Shown in pieces: positions 17,729 to 27,417 of a DNA stretch of 64,000 nucleotides. The position numbers and the translations under genes were made by a program. The stretch covers positions 29,950 through 93,949 of the forward strand of contig JBOFEZ010000094.1 of NCBI GenBank assembly GCA_051648365.1. The letters are read 5' to 3'. The notes below the pieces were generated by a model. That model saw only the letters and a list, made by a program, of their open reading frames with translations. It was not told the DNA's origin and made no database searches. This stretch comes from JAGNZR01 sp051648365 (GTDB lineage Bacteria > Fusobacteriota > Fusobacteriia > Fusobacteriales > Fusobacteriaceae). The number at the start of each line of letters is the position of its first letter. Within the stretch, counting starts at the first letter, position 1.

Positions 17729-19336
17729 TTACATAAACATTTGAACCCCTGGTCCGATTGGTAATCCAGTGTAAGACCAGATAACGAACATAAGTGACCA
17801 TGAAATTAAGAACAGTATTGAGTATGGAAGCATCATAGCTATAATAGTTCCAACTCCCATATCATCATCTTTTTCAGCATACTTAGAAGCAAATCCAACT
17901 ATGATTGGGAAGTAAGTCATTAGAGGAGAAATTATATTTGTAGTAGAATCTCCAATTCTATAAGCAAGCTGAGTATATTCTGGAGTCATTCCTAATTCTG
18001 CGAACATTGGAATGAAAACTGGAGAAAGCATTAGCCATTTAGAAGAAGCTCCTCCGATGAAAAGGTTAACAAAAGCAGTAAGGAATATTAGACCAACTGC
18101 AGCCCAGATTCCAGAAATACCTAAACTCTTTAAAATTTCAGCAAGGTTAACAGCGATTACGATACCGATATTAGATTTGTTAAATACATATACGAACTGT
18201 GCTGACATAAATATGATAACAAGAACTGGTCCACATGATGACATAGCCTTGTTAAGAGACTTGATAACATCTTTATGAGAAGTTACAGTTTTAGCAGCTA
18301 TACCGTAGAATAGTCCAGGTATAAAGAAAGCAAGCATTAGTATAAATACGATTGATTCTCCGAAGAAAGGCTTTAGTAATTCCATAACTTCAGGCTGTCT
18401 TCCGTTAGCTTTAACAAAAGCTGCGATTTGGTCAGGAGTAAGTTTAAGTATAGCATTCTCAGGAAGTACCATTAAACAAACAATAACAATAAATATTAGG
18501 AAAGAGATTAAAGCAGTTCTAAGTCCTTTTTTCTCAAGATCTGTAAGTTGTGAGTGAGAATCTCCCTCTAACTTAGGACCTTTATATTCTCCAAGTCTTG
18601 GTTCAACAATTTTATCTGTGATGAAAGCACCAAGGATAGTTATTAGGAATGTTGAAACGAACATGAAATAAAAGTTTGCAGTTGGATCAACACTGTATCC
18701 AGGTAGTGATATCTGTGCAGCAGTAGTAGTTATTCCTCCAAGTAGTGGATCTGTACTTCCGATTAAAAGGTTTGCAGAGAATCCACCAGATACTCCAGCA
18801 AAAGTAGCAGCAATACCAGCTAAAGGATGTCTACCGAAAGAAAGAAATATTACAGCACCAAGAGGTATAAGAACAACGTATCCAGCATCAGAAGCAACGT
18901 TTGACATAACTCCAGCAAAAACAGCTATGGCAGAAACCATTGATTTTGGAGTAGAAAGAACCAGCTTCTTTATACTCGCTGACATAAGTCCAGTACCTTC
19001 AGCAAGACCTACACCTAGCATAGCAACAACTATTGATCCTAGGGCAGCGTGATTAGTAAAGTTTTTTATAGCAGTGGTAAAAACACCGTTTATTCCACTT
19101 GCAGTTAAAAGATCTTGAACTGTTGTAGTCTTTGTTATAACTTGATTTGTAGCTCTTGAAATTTCATTGTAGCTAACAGAGATACCCATTTTAGCTAAAA
19201 CGAATGAAAGTCCCATAGTTACTACGAAAAAACCAAAGAACATAGCAACCGGGTGTGGTAGTTTGTTTCCAACAACTTCAACGAAGTTTAGAAACTTCTC
19301 AAAAGCAGTTTGCTTTTGTTGTTTAACATTTGACAT
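17729..19336 (-). CDS. AbgT family transporter
   Basis: Inner-membrane transporter of the AbgT family; E. coli AbgT imports p-aminobenzoyl-glutamate and other members export sulfonamides. About twelve hydrophobic segments, with SGGFSANLLIGSTDPLLGG and the C-terminal GDSTTNIISPLMTYFPII motif diagnostic of the family. The start at 19336 follows GGGAGG; the in-frame ATG at 19351 overlaps that site. A strong promoter lies upstream. The physiological substrate and direction cannot be read from sequence. Confidence 0.9.
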   Translation of the reverse strand: MSNVKQQKQTAFEKFLNFVEVVGNKLPHPVAMFFGFFVVTMGLSFVLAKMGISVSYNEISRATNQVITKTTTVQDLLTASGINGVFTTAIKNFTNHAALGSIVVAMLGVGLAEGTGLMSASIKKLVLSTPKSMVSAIAVFAGVMSNVASDAGYVVLIPLGAVIFLSFGRHPLAGIAATFAGVSGGFSANLLIGSTDPLLGGITTTAAQISLPGYSVDPTANFYFMFVSTFLITILGAFITDKIVEPRLGEYKGPKLEGDSHSQLTDLEKKGLRTALISFLIFIVIVCLMVLPENAILKLTPDQIAAFVKANGRQPEVMELLKPFFGESIVFILMLAFFIPGLFYGIAAKTVTSHKDVIKSLNKAMSSCGPVLVIIFMSAQFVYVFNKSNIGIVIAVNLAEILKSLGISGIWAAVGLIFLTAFVNLFIGGASSKWLMLSPVFIPMFAELGMTPEYTQLAYRIGDSTTNIISPLMTYFPIIVGFASKYAEKDDDMGVGTIIAMMLPYSILFLISWSLMFVIWSYTGLPIGPGVQMFM

Positions 19337-19375
19337 GATAAAGCCTCCCATTGAATAAAAAATATATAGAATTTG

Positions 19376-19404
19376 ATTGTAGCGTATTCTGAATTAAAAG
19401 TCAA
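19376..19404 (-). promoter_or_regulatory. Promoter of the AbgT-family gene
   Basis: On the minus strand, TTGACT (19399-19404) and TACAAT (19376-19381) are separated by 17 bases, 39 bases before the start codon. Confidence 0.75.
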
Positions 19405-19450
19405 GTTAAAATGTTGCAAAGTCGGAACAAATGTCATATAAATTTCACAA

Positions 19451-20005
19451 TTAAAACTTAAAAAGTGTTGGAAATATAGCCAGTAAAGTAAAAATAAAAA
19501 TTATAAAAAGTCTAAAAGATAAGATTTTCAAATTATAATTTTTGAATTGTTGAAAAAGAGGTATTCTTTCATTTATTATAGAAAAAAAAGCGGATAGCAG
19601 AGCTAGAAAAGCCCCTCCTATAAAACAATAAATATCAGTTAAATCAAAAGTGCCAACTAAACTTCCGTGTCCTCCGAATCTCATTTGGAAAAATTCAAAA
19701 ACAACCATAAAAATTGTAATTACTCCAAAAAATAGAGAATCCCAAATAAAAAATCTACTTCTGTAAAGAAAAGCTATTCCGAAAGAATAAATCCAAAGTC
19801 CATCAGGAAGAGAGTATATAACCCAGTTAGGTATAGCTTTTCTATATCGCCATAGAATAATACGATATTCTCGAATGTCTTCATCTACATTCAAAATGTG
19901 AAAAAAATTATAATAGAAAAGGTTTTTGCTACGGAAGAAAATATATATGAAAATACCAAGCAAAAGAGGGATGATTATTAAAAAAGCTTTTTTTCTGTTT
20001 ATCAT
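19451..20005 (-). CDS. VanZ-like membrane protein
   Basis: Membrane protein of 184 residues with about five hydrophobic segments. The core LPDGLWIYSFGIAF, FEFFQMRFGGHGSLVGTFD and DIYCFIGGAF resembles the VanZ-like domain (acidic or polar motif between helices, GTFDxxD). The start at 20005 follows AAGGAG; the frame is open to 20071 without a ribosome site. No function is known; similarity to VanZ is modest. It diverges from the tetR efflux operon. Confidence 0.6.
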   Translation of the reverse strand: MINRKKAFLIIIPLLLGIFIYIFFRSKNLFYYNFFHILNVDEDIREYRIILWRYRKAIPNWVIYSLPDGLWIYSFGIAFLYRSRFFIWDSLFFGVITIFMVVFEFFQMRFGGHGSLVGTFDLTDIYCFIGGAFLALLSAFFSIINERIPLFQQFKNYNLKILSFRLFIIFIFTLLAIFPTLFKF

Positions 20006-20106
20006 TATTTTTCTCACTCCTTTTTGATGATAATATAAGTAACAGGAATATTTTATAAAATATTGTATCATTAAAGAAAGAAAAAGTAAATTAAAGAGCT
20101 ATTTTA

Positions 20107-20135
20107 TTGACAAAAGAGAATTATTCATATATAAT
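20107..20135 (+). promoter_or_regulatory. Consensus promoter of the efflux operon
   Basis: Exact TTGACA (20107-20112) and TATAAT (20130-20135) with a 17-base spacer, one of the strongest promoter matches in the window. Confidence 0.88.
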
Positions 20136-20151
20136 TTAGTTTCAGTTGTTG

Positions 20152-20165
20152 TGACTGATTAGTCA
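20152..20165. promoter_or_regulatory. Candidate TetR operator
   Basis: Palindrome TGACTgattAGTCA, centred about 25 bases after the -10 box and 20 bases before the tetR start. A repressor bound here would block the operon's transcript. Palindrome seen; binding inferred from position. Confidence 0.5.
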
Positions 20166-20185
20166 AAATGATTTTGGAGGTGTTT

Positions 20186-20845
20186 ATGAATAAGAAATCA
20201 GATATTAATAGAGAAAAAAAAAGAGAGATTATAATTCTCTCAGCTAAAAAACTTATTATTGAAAAAGGGTATCAAAGAACGAATGTAGAAGATATAACAT
20301 CTAGGATAAACATAGCTAAAGGTAGTTTTTATACCTATTTTAAAAGTAAAGATCAACTGATAATAACAATATTAAATGAAGCTGCCAAGTCTATAGCTAA
20401 AAGAAATCGAGAAACAAGAAAGGGGGGACTTTCTTTTGAAGAGTTACTTACCTATTCGGTGAAGAAAAAATTTGAAGTAGATGAGGAGATAGCTTTCAGA
20501 ACACTTTTCTTTTATCACCTTGCCTTAAATTTAGAATCTTTGAGTGGAGAGATAACTAAAAAACTTATCGAGATAAAAAATTTAAATCTAGAACATTGGT
20601 ATGAAATTCTTCAAAAATTTAGTAGTGAACTTAACTTTAGAGATGAAAAAGATATAAAAAGATATGCTGAGTATATAGATGAATTAGTTAATTTAACACT
20701 GAAAAATACTCTCTATTATTCACAAAATGAAAATGGAAATATATTTATTTCAAATATAGATTTTGTATTACAAAAAGTTTCTGAAAAAAGTATAAATAAA
20801 GAAATGGAGTTTCTTATTAAAACTCTCAAAAAAATTTTTAAGTAA
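20186..20845 (+). CDS. TetR family regulator of the efflux operon
   Basis: DNA-binding repressor of 219 residues. The N-terminal helix-turn-helix is recognisable (AKKLIIEKGYQRTNVEDI followed by AKGSFYTYFKSKDQLI), with a variable ligand-binding C-terminal part. The start at 20186 follows GGAGG; the in-frame ATG at 20168 precedes that site. It is the first gene of a tetR-tolC-mfp-rnd-small-protein operon and probably represses it and itself. The inducer is unknown. Confidence 0.9.
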   Translation: MNKKSDINREKKREIIILSAKKLIIEKGYQRTNVEDITSRINIAKGSFYTYFKSKDQLIITILNEAAKSIAKRNRETRKGGLSFEELLTYSVKKKFEVDEEIAFRTLFFYHLALNLESLSGEITKKLIEIKNLNLEHWYEILQKFSSELNFRDEKDIKRYAEYIDELVNLTLKNTLYYSQNENGNIFISNIDFVLQKVSEKSINKEMEFLIKTLKKIFK

Positions 20846-20873
20846 TTATTATTTAGATAAAGGAGTTAAAATT

Positions 20874-22145
20874 ATGAAGAAGAGATTTATATTTTCTTTT
20901 CTAGTTTTTATTAATTCTCTTGCGTTAGGAAGAACTTTAACTTTGGAAGAAGCTATAGATTTTTCCATAGATAAAAGCAGAGAGATAAAAATAGCTGAGA
21001 AAAACCTTGAAATTTCAAAAAAAAATGTAAGTTCAGCCTTTAAACTAGCTCTTCCCTCGGTAGTTTATAGTGGACAATATCAGAAGGGAGAATACGAACG
21101 TGGACTGGGTGTGAATAGAGAGCTGAATGATAAAACAGGTTATACTCAAAGTCTTGGGATATCACAACCTCTTTTCCAGGGGGGGACAGTTATAGGAGCT
21201 ATAAAGGGAGCTAAAGTTTATCAGTCAAGTGCTAATCTTGAATATCTAGCATCTAAGAGAGATATCCGTTTAGAAGTTGTAAATATTTACTCGTCTATTA
21301 TAAAAAACGAAAGAGATATACAGGCTTTTGAAACTTCTCAAAAAGAACTTCTAGCTAGATATGAGAGGCAGAAAACACAGTTTGAAATGAAACTTATTGT
21401 GAAAACAGATCTTCTGAAAACAGAGTTTTCTCTTTTAGATGTGGAAGCTAAAATAGAAAAATCTGTAAATGAGATAAAAATCTTAAAAGAAAATCTGAAA
21501 CTAAAACTGAGAATACCTTCTGAAGAGGAGATACAGCTTACGGAATTCCGTGTGAAAGATAATTTGACGGCTGAGATAAATTATGAAAATGATTTAAGAC
21601 AGGCAAAAGAGGAAAGTATATCTGCACTTTTAGCACAGAACAGTGTGGAAATATCAGAGGTTGAAAAAATAAGAAAGCGTGCAGAACTACTTCCTAAAGT
21701 TGACGGATTCATGAAGTTTGGAACTTTTGCTGAACAACAGAAATATTCTCAAACTTTAGATGAGGGAGAATGGAGAGGAGGACTTTCTGTAAACTGGAAC
21801 GTTTTCCAGTTTGGTAAAGATTATGATCTATATAGTGCCTCTAAAATAGAAGTTGAAAAACAGACTCTCAACCAGGATATAACTAGAGATAATATTGAGT
21901 TAAATCTTAATTCAGCATATCTCAATATGTTAAATCTTGAAAAAATAAAAATATCTCAGTATAAAGCGATGATGGCTGCTGAGGAAAATTTTATGATGGA
22001 TGTAGAAAGATATGAGGCAGGAATAATAACTACGGTGGATTACCTTGCTTCTGAAACTCAGTTGAGAGAAGCTCGTGTAGCATATAACAAGACTATAGAC
22101 GAATACTATCTAGCATTTGAAAAATATAGATCGATACTTATTTAA
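20874..22145 (+). CDS. TolC family outer-membrane efflux protein
   Basis: Outer-membrane channel of a tripartite pump. A signal peptide (KKRFIFSFLVFINSLALG) is followed by two outer-membrane-efflux repeats rich in long coiled-coil helices, with LTLEEAIDFSIDKSREI at the start of the mature protein and a second repeat from about residue 215. Length 423 is typical. AAGGAG precedes the ATG. It lies directly before the adaptor and RND genes, completing the complex. Confidence 0.92.
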   Translation: MKKRFIFSFLVFINSLALGRTLTLEEAIDFSIDKSREIKIAEKNLEISKKNVSSAFKLALPSVVYSGQYQKGEYERGLGVNRELNDKTGYTQSLGISQPLFQGGTVIGAIKGAKVYQSSANLEYLASKRDIRLEVVNIYSSIIKNERDIQAFETSQKELLARYERQKTQFEMKLIVKTDLLKTEFSLLDVEAKIEKSVNEIKILKENLKLKLRIPSEEEIQLTEFRVKDNLTAEINYENDLRQAKEESISALLAQNSVEISEVEKIRKRAELLPKVDGFMKFGTFAEQQKYSQTLDEGEWRGGLSVNWNVFQFGKDYDLYSASKIEVEKQTLNQDITRDNIELNLNSAYLNMLNLEKIKISQYKAMMAAEENFMMDVERYEAGIITTVDYLASETQLREARVAYNKTIDEYYLAFEKYRSILI

Positions 22146-22163
22146 TGGGAGGAAAGTAATATT

Positions 22164-23258
22164 ATGCATATTAAAAAAATTACAGCTCTAATTTTAGGTC
22201 TTTGTCTCCTTTTTACGGGTTGTAAAAAGAAGATAGCTGAAGAAGTAAAAGCTGAAGAGGGTAAAAAAATAGTAGCTACTAAAATAATCAGAAGAGAGCT
22301 GACAGATAAATATGAAGCTGATTCTGTGGCAGTGCCTAAAGAAAAAGTTAACTATATAGCTGAGAGTGCTGGAATAGTGACGAAGATAAATAAAAAGAAT
22401 GGAGATAAGGTAAAAGCAGGTGACGTTATAATGGAACGTACAGATGCCACAGTAGAAGCTGAATACAGTTCTGCTCGTGCTGCATATCAGGCTGCTAAAG
22501 AGACACTTCAGACTGCTACCAATAATCATGACAAATATAAGAGACTTTACGATAAGGGAAATGCATCTGAAAAGGAATATACAGATATAAGAAATAGATA
22601 TACAGATTCCGAGGGAGCTTTTCTTACTAAAAAAGCCCAGCTTGAAGATGCTCAAGATAGGTATAATAAACTGAAAAGAGTTTCTAAAAATGACGGTATA
22701 GTTGGAAATCTTTTTGCTAAAGTTGGAAACAAAACTGAAAAGGGTGACATACTTTTCACAGTAATAGATGAAACAGAGATGGAAGCTCTTGTTGATTTTC
22801 CAGGAAAATGGTTCTCTAAACTTCTTCTTGGAGGAGAAGCGGTAGTTATAATACCGGAACTAGATAACAGAGAGCTTAAGGGATATATAAAAGAGATAAA
22901 TCCTATAGCAGACCCTGAAACAAAAAAATATAAAGTTAAAGTTGGAATTCCCAATATAGATCCTACATCTCAGGGAGCTATGATAAAGGATGGAATGTAT
23001 CTGAAAGCTATTATTCCAGCTGGAAAAAGAAATGCTCTTATGGTGCCTGAAAAATCTGTTCAGGTGAGATCTCTTCTAAGTTATATTTATATTGTAAGAG
23101 ATGGTGTGGCAAAGAGAGTTGAAATAATGCCAGGAACAATTAATGCTCCTTTTGTAGAAGTATCTTCAGAAGCTATAAATGAAGGTGAAGGCGTAGTTGT
23201 TGATGGGATTTTCGGATTAAATGATGGAGATAAAATTCAAGAGATTGAAAACAAGTAA
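22164..23258 (+). CDS. RND efflux periplasmic adaptor (lipoprotein)
   Basis: Membrane-fusion protein linking the RND pump to TolC. The signal peptide ends in a lipobox LLFTGC, so Cys21 is likely lipidated. A biotinyl-lipoyl-like half-domain (KINKKNGDKVKAGDVIMER), a short coiled-coil hairpin with RLYDKGNASEKEYTDI, and a beta-barrel followed by a membrane-proximal region follow in order. Length 364 is normal. GGGAGG precedes the ATG. Confidence 0.92.
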   Translation: MHIKKITALILGLCLLFTGCKKKIAEEVKAEEGKKIVATKIIRRELTDKYEADSVAVPKEKVNYIAESAGIVTKINKKNGDKVKAGDVIMERTDATVEAEYSSARAAYQAAKETLQTATNNHDKYKRLYDKGNASEKEYTDIRNRYTDSEGAFLTKKAQLEDAQDRYNKLKRVSKNDGIVGNLFAKVGNKTEKGDILFTVIDETEMEALVDFPGKWFSKLLLGGEAVVIIPELDNRELKGYIKEINPIADPETKKYKVKVGIPNIDPTSQGAMIKDGMYLKAIIPAGKRNALMVPEKSVQVRSLLSYIYIVRDGVAKRVEIMPGTINAPFVEVSSEAINEGEGVVVDGIFGLNDGDKIQEIENK

Positions 23259-23273
23259 TACGAGGAGATAAAA

Positions 23274-26200
23274 ATGACATTAGCTGGATTATCCATAAAA
23301 AGACCAGTTGCTACAACCATGTTTATGATTTCTATGATCTTTTTAGGATTTGTGGCACTGCTGACACTTAAAACAGAGATGCTCCCTAACATAAATATTC
23401 CCCTTGTTATGGTAGAGACTCAGTGGGATGGAGCTGTACCGGAGGATGTAGAGAGTCAAATAACTAAAAAAATAGAAGATGTACTTCCCAATGTAGAGGG
23501 AATAAAAAAAATTAGATCCACTTCCGCTTTCGGAAGTTCAACTATTATAGCTGAATTTGATTATGGAAGTGATTTGGATCAAAAAAAAGGAGATATACAG
23601 AAAGAAGTTGATACCATAAAAGGTGATCTTCCAAAATCTGCTACAGACCCTTCAGTTAAGAAAAAACAAGCTGGTATGGGAGTTCTGACTATGCAAGTTA
23701 TAGCTTCGGGACCAAACATGATAGAACTATCTACCTTTATAGATGAATATGTGAAACCGAGACTTGAGAGAATTCAAGGTGTTGGATCTGTAGATGTCGC
23801 AGGTACTGCTGATAAACAGATTCAGATTCAATTTGACAGTGATAAACTGGCTGCTTTTGGACTTCTCCCTACTGAAGTTTACGATATTGTAAAAGCTTCC
23901 AGCTTGAATCTTCCATTGGGAGTTATAAAAACTGGTGGTAAAGAGATAGTTGCAAGATTTATGGGAGAGTTTAGTCAGCTGGATGATTTTAGAAATATGA
24001 TTATCAAATCAGGTGGTAAAACACTGAGACTTGGTGATATAGCTGAAGTTATACTGACTACTGAAGATGCAGATTCTTTTACTAAGAGAGACGGACAGTA
24101 TGCAGTTTCGATAGGTCTTAATAAATCAGTAACAGGAAATACATTGGATATAAATAAAAATGCCAAGAAAAGTTTAGAGGATCTGAAACTTTATGCACCT
24201 CCAGGGGTTGAGACAAACGTAGTTTTTGATGCCTCTGAATCAATAAATTCAGCGATTTCAGGAGTAAAAGGAAATGCTGTGGCAGGACTGGCTCTTGCAA
24301 CAGTGGTGTTACTGTTTTTCCTTAAGAATATCAGAGCTACAATGCTGATAACTTTGGCACTTCCTATATCTATAATGTTTACTTTCGTATTCCTATATTT
24401 TCAGGGAGTAACGATAAACCTTATCTCTCTTATGGGACTCTCCATAGGAGTTGGAATGCTAACAGACAACTCGGTTGTTGTTATAGATAATATCTATAGA
24501 CATATGACAGAGCTAGATGAAACAGTGAGAGATGCATCGGAATTTGGAGCAACAGAAGTTACAATTTCAATACTCGCTTCAGCAGCTACAACGATGGTTG
24601 TTTTTATACCAATATTATTTATTCCTGGACTAGCTCGTGAAATATTTAGAGATATGTCTTATTCAATAATCTATTCTAATCTGGCAGCAATCATAGTTTC
24701 ACTCACACTTATGCCTATGGTTGCAAGTAGATTTTTGAGCTCAAAGGCTACAGTTACTACCGAGGGAAAAGTTTTTAAAGTAGTGAAAGCTAAATATACA
24801 AAACTTATAGATTTTGCTTTCAGAAACAGAGTAAAAACAGTTCTTATTGCGGTGGTAACATTTGTTGCTATGATGATAATAGGTCCAGCCCTTGTAAAAA
24901 CAGAATTTTTCCCTAAGCAGGATTTTGGAAAATATTCCCTTGTGGCAGAGTTGCCTAAGGGACTTTCCGTAGAAGCTGCTGAAGAGATAGGGGAAAAACT
25001 AGTTAAAATAGCAGAAAATAACAGGTATACAAAAAGTTATACGTCACTTATTGATAAAAAGAAAGTTATTCTGAATGTGGATATAGGCTCTAAGGATGGA
25101 AGAGACCGTACAGTATTCCAGATAATAGAGGATATGCGTCCATTGGCAGCAGGTATACCAGATATAAAACCCTCGGTAGTAAATGATTTTCAGACGGATA
25201 CACCAGGAAAAGCAATCGAATTCAGAATTAGTGGAGACAATCTTCAAGAAATAACAGAGATTGGAACTAAAGTTCAGAGTATAGTTACTGGAGCACCGGG
25301 TGTAGTTGATGTTTCATCGACGGTGGAACCTGGAAACACAGAGGCTAAAATAATTATGGATAGGGAAAAACTTAAGAGTTTTGGAATAAATCCTGCTGAA
25401 CTTGGAAAAGTTATATCATATTCTTTCTTGGGTGGAAACCGTTCTAAAGGAGAAACTGTTACGGTTAAAACTGGAACAGAAGAGATAGATGTACTGATAA
25501 GACTTTCCGACGCATCCCGTAGAAAAATAACTTCTCTTGAGCAACTCAATGTAAAAACTGCTGAAGGGAATTTTATAAAAGTATCAGATGTAGCATCTAT
25601 AGTTTATGGTGAAGGAACTTCAGAAATAAATAAACTGGATAAAATATATACGGTAACGGTCAAAGCTAATGATGGAGGAGTAGGACTGGGAAAAGTTCAA
25701 AAAGTATTTTTAGATGCTTTTGAATCACTAAATCCTCCAAAAACTGTTACATACGGATGGGGAGGAGACTCTGAGCTATTTGGAGATGCGGTAATGCAAA
25801 TGGGAGTAGCACTGCTGATATCTATATTTTTAATATATGCTATACTGGCATCTCAATTTGAAAATTTCACACTGCCATTTATAATAATAGGTTCAATACC
25901 GATGGCTATGATTGGTGTTTATACAGGACTTATTATCTTTGGAAAATCTTTTGATATGATGGTAATGATAGGGATAATAATGTTGGCAGGAACAGTTGTT
26001 AATAATGCAATTATCCTAATAGATTTTATTGAAATTTTAAGAGAACGTGGAGACGAGAGGGATGTAGCTGTAAGAGAAGCTTGTCGTACAAGACTCCGTC
26101 CTATACTCATGACGACTATGACAACAGTTTTAGGGATGGTCCCTATGGGATTGGGACTTGGAGAAGGAGCTGAACTCTACGGCGGAATGGCTATAACAGT

Positions 26201-26324
26201 AATGTTCGGGATGTCTTTTTCGACAGTTCTTACATTGGTTGTAATTCCGATTCTTTATACATTGGTTGAGGATTTGAATAATAAAGTTGCAGGATTTTTT
26301 AAAAAAATATTTAGAGTGGCATAA
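23274..26324 (+). CDS. RND family efflux pump permease
   Basis: Proton-driven inner-membrane pump of the HAE1/AcrB-like group with 1016 residues. It begins LAGLSIKRPVATTMFMISMIF, and has twelve helices with two large periplasmic loops. TM4 contains the proton-relay pair in GVGMLTDNSVVVIDNIYRH, where the AcrB pattern has Asp-Asp; here the first position is Thr-Asp with a second Asp seven residues on. The closing half has AGTVVNNAIILIDF and RPILMTTMTTVLGM. Substrate unknown. Confidence 0.93.
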   Translation: MTLAGLSIKRPVATTMFMISMIFLGFVALLTLKTEMLPNINIPLVMVETQWDGAVPEDVESQITKKIEDVLPNVEGIKKIRSTSAFGSSTIIAEFDYGSDLDQKKGDIQKEVDTIKGDLPKSATDPSVKKKQAGMGVLTMQVIASGPNMIELSTFIDEYVKPRLERIQGVGSVDVAGTADKQIQIQFDSDKLAAFGLLPTEVYDIVKASSLNLPLGVIKTGGKEIVARFMGEFSQLDDFRNMIIKSGGKTLRLGDIAEVILTTEDADSFTKRDGQYAVSIGLNKSVTGNTLDINKNAKKSLEDLKLYAPPGVETNVVFDASESINSAISGVKGNAVAGLALATVVLLFFLKNIRATMLITLALPISIMFTFVFLYFQGVTINLISLMGLSIGVGMLTDNSVVVIDNIYRHMTELDETVRDASEFGATEVTISILASAATTMVVFIPILFIPGLAREIFRDMSYSIIYSNLAAIIVSLTLMPMVASRFLSSKATVTTEGKVFKVVKAKYTKLIDFAFRNRVKTVLIAVVTFVAMMIIGPALVKTEFFPKQDFGKYSLVAELPKGLSVEAAEEIGEKLVKIAENNRYTKSYTSLIDKKKVILNVDIGSKDGRDRTVFQIIEDMRPLAAGIPDIKPSVVNDFQTDTPGKAIEFRISGDNLQEITEIGTKVQSIVTGAPGVVDVSSTVEPGNTEAKIIMDREKLKSFGINPAELGKVISYSFLGGNRSKGETVTVKTGTEEIDVLIRLSDASRRKITSLEQLNVKTAEGNFIKVSDVASIVYGEGTSEINKLDKIYTVTVKANDGGVGLGKVQKVFLDAFESLNPPKTVTYGWGGDSELFGDAVMQMGVALLISIFLIYAILASQFENFTLPFIIIGSIPMAMIGVYTGLIIFGKSFDMMVMIGIIMLAGTVVNNAIILIDFIEILRERGDERDVAVREACRTRLRPILMTTMTTVLGMVPMGLGLGEGAELYGGMAITVMFGMSFSTVLTLVVIPILYTLVEDLNNKVAGFFKKIFRVA

Positions 26325-26350
26325 AGAATTAAGTTTACAGGGAGAGGAAC

Positions 26351-26731
26351 ATGGATAGGAAAAAAATATCAGAGGAGAATGGAAAATTCTGTAGGGATTA
26401 TTATTCCGCTAATTTTAAAGAACTTTCCATATATATCAATGAGAGTCAGAAGAGTGGTCTGATTTCATTTTTAGAAAGCGTAAATTTCTATGGTTACACA
26501 ATAGTAAAAGATCTTGAATCCAACTGGAGTAAAAAAATGAGACATATGAATTCTCATGCATGGCCAGGATCAGACTGTCTTTTTATAATGTCAGTGAGAG
26601 AAGATGAGTTGGAAGATTTGTTGAAAAAATTGAAAGAGTATAGAATGACTCTTTCTGAGAATATAGTTTTTGCTCTAGGGATAATTCCTGTGGAGAGAAT
26701 AATTCCTGATCTCTACAACTTTGATATTTAA
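26351..26731 (+). CDS. Small RND-transporter-associated protein, PII-like
   Basis: Cytoplasmic protein of 126 residues with no signal or membrane segment. It resembles the PG0541-type family found beside RND pumps in Bacteroidota and Fusobacteriota. The secondary-structure order (ELSIYINESQKSGLISFLES, then GYTIVKDLES, CLFIMSVREDELEDLLKKL and ALGIIPVERII) is that expected for a PII/ferredoxin-like fold. It starts 26 bases after the pump gene with AGGGAGAGG upstream and is the last gene of the operon. A regulatory or sensory role is inferred, not shown. Confidence 0.65.
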   Translation: MDRKKISEENGKFCRDYYSANFKELSIYINESQKSGLISFLESVNFYGYTIVKDLESNWSKKMRHMNSHAWPGSDCLFIMSVREDELEDLLKKLKEYRMTLSENIVFALGIIPVERIIPDLYNFDI

Positions 26732-26737
26732 AAAATA

Positions 26738-26795
26738 AGAGAGGCCGACCCTGGAGGTAGAAGAATCTACTTTCAAGGTCAGCCTCTTTATTTTT
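26738..26795. terminator. Long hairpin terminator of the efflux operon
   Basis: Arms AGAGGC-GACC and GGTC-GCCTCT with a mismatch, inner stem GTAGA/TCTAC and loop AGAA, followed by TTTATTTTTATTT. A-rich left flank allows use on the minus strand for dtd. Confidence 0.75.
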
Positions 26796-26804
26796 ATTTG
26801 AAAT

Positions 26805-27266
26805 CTAACCGTTTATACCCGGGCAGTCTTTTGTGTCGATTATAAGAGTAACCGGACCGTCATTGAGCAGTTCGACTTTCATATCTGCTCCGAAAATTCC
26901 AGATTGCAGAGGTATTCCAATTTTCTCGATATTAGACTTAAATCTTTCATATAAAGGAATTGCGCAATCGGGTCTGGCTGCCAGAGAAAAACTAGGTCTT
27001 TTTCCCTTTATACAATCTCCATAGAGAGTGAATTGAGAAACTACCAGTATACTTCCACCGACATCCTTCAGTTCTTTGTTCATTTTTCCATTTTCATCTT
27101 CAAAAACTCTGAGCCCAGATATTTTTGTGGACATCCAATCCAATTCTTTTTCTGTATCCCCATCTTTTATTCCAAGAAGAACAAGAAATCCATCATCTAT
27201 CTTTCCGACTATTTTCCCCTCTACTGTAACTGAAGCATGTTTTACTCTTTGAACTACTGCACGCAT
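26805..27266 (-). CDS. dtd: D-aminoacyl-tRNA deacylase
   Basis: Cytoplasmic proofreading enzyme that removes D-amino acids (and glycine from tRNA-Ala) from tRNA. The family motifs are present: MRAVVQRV at the start, SQFTLYGD near residue 78 and NDGPVTLIID near residue 135, the second containing the Gly-Pro that enforces D-chirality. Length 153 is normal. AGGAGG precedes the ATG. Confidence 0.95.
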   Translation of the reverse strand: MRAVVQRVKHASVTVEGKIVGKIDDGFLVLLGIKDGDTEKELDWMSTKISGLRVFEDENGKMNKELKDVGGSILVVSQFTLYGDCIKGKRPSFSLAARPDCAIPLYERFKSNIEKIGIPLQSGIFGADMKVELLNDGPVTLIIDTKDCPGING

Positions 27267-27352
27267 AAAAACCTCCTAAAAAAATTACTAAAGATATTCT
27301 ATCTTAAAAAATTTAAGAATGCAACCGATAGAAGGAAATGAATTTAATAAAA

Positions 27353-27381
27353 TTGATAAAAAGAGAAAAAAATGATATAAT
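27353..27381 (+). promoter_or_regulatory. Promoter of pncB
   Basis: TTGATA at 27353 and TATAAT at 27376 with a 17-base spacer, 36 bases before the start codon. Confidence 0.75.
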
Positions 27382-27417
27382 TTCATGAAAAACAGAAATT
27401 AACAGGAGTGGGGGAAG

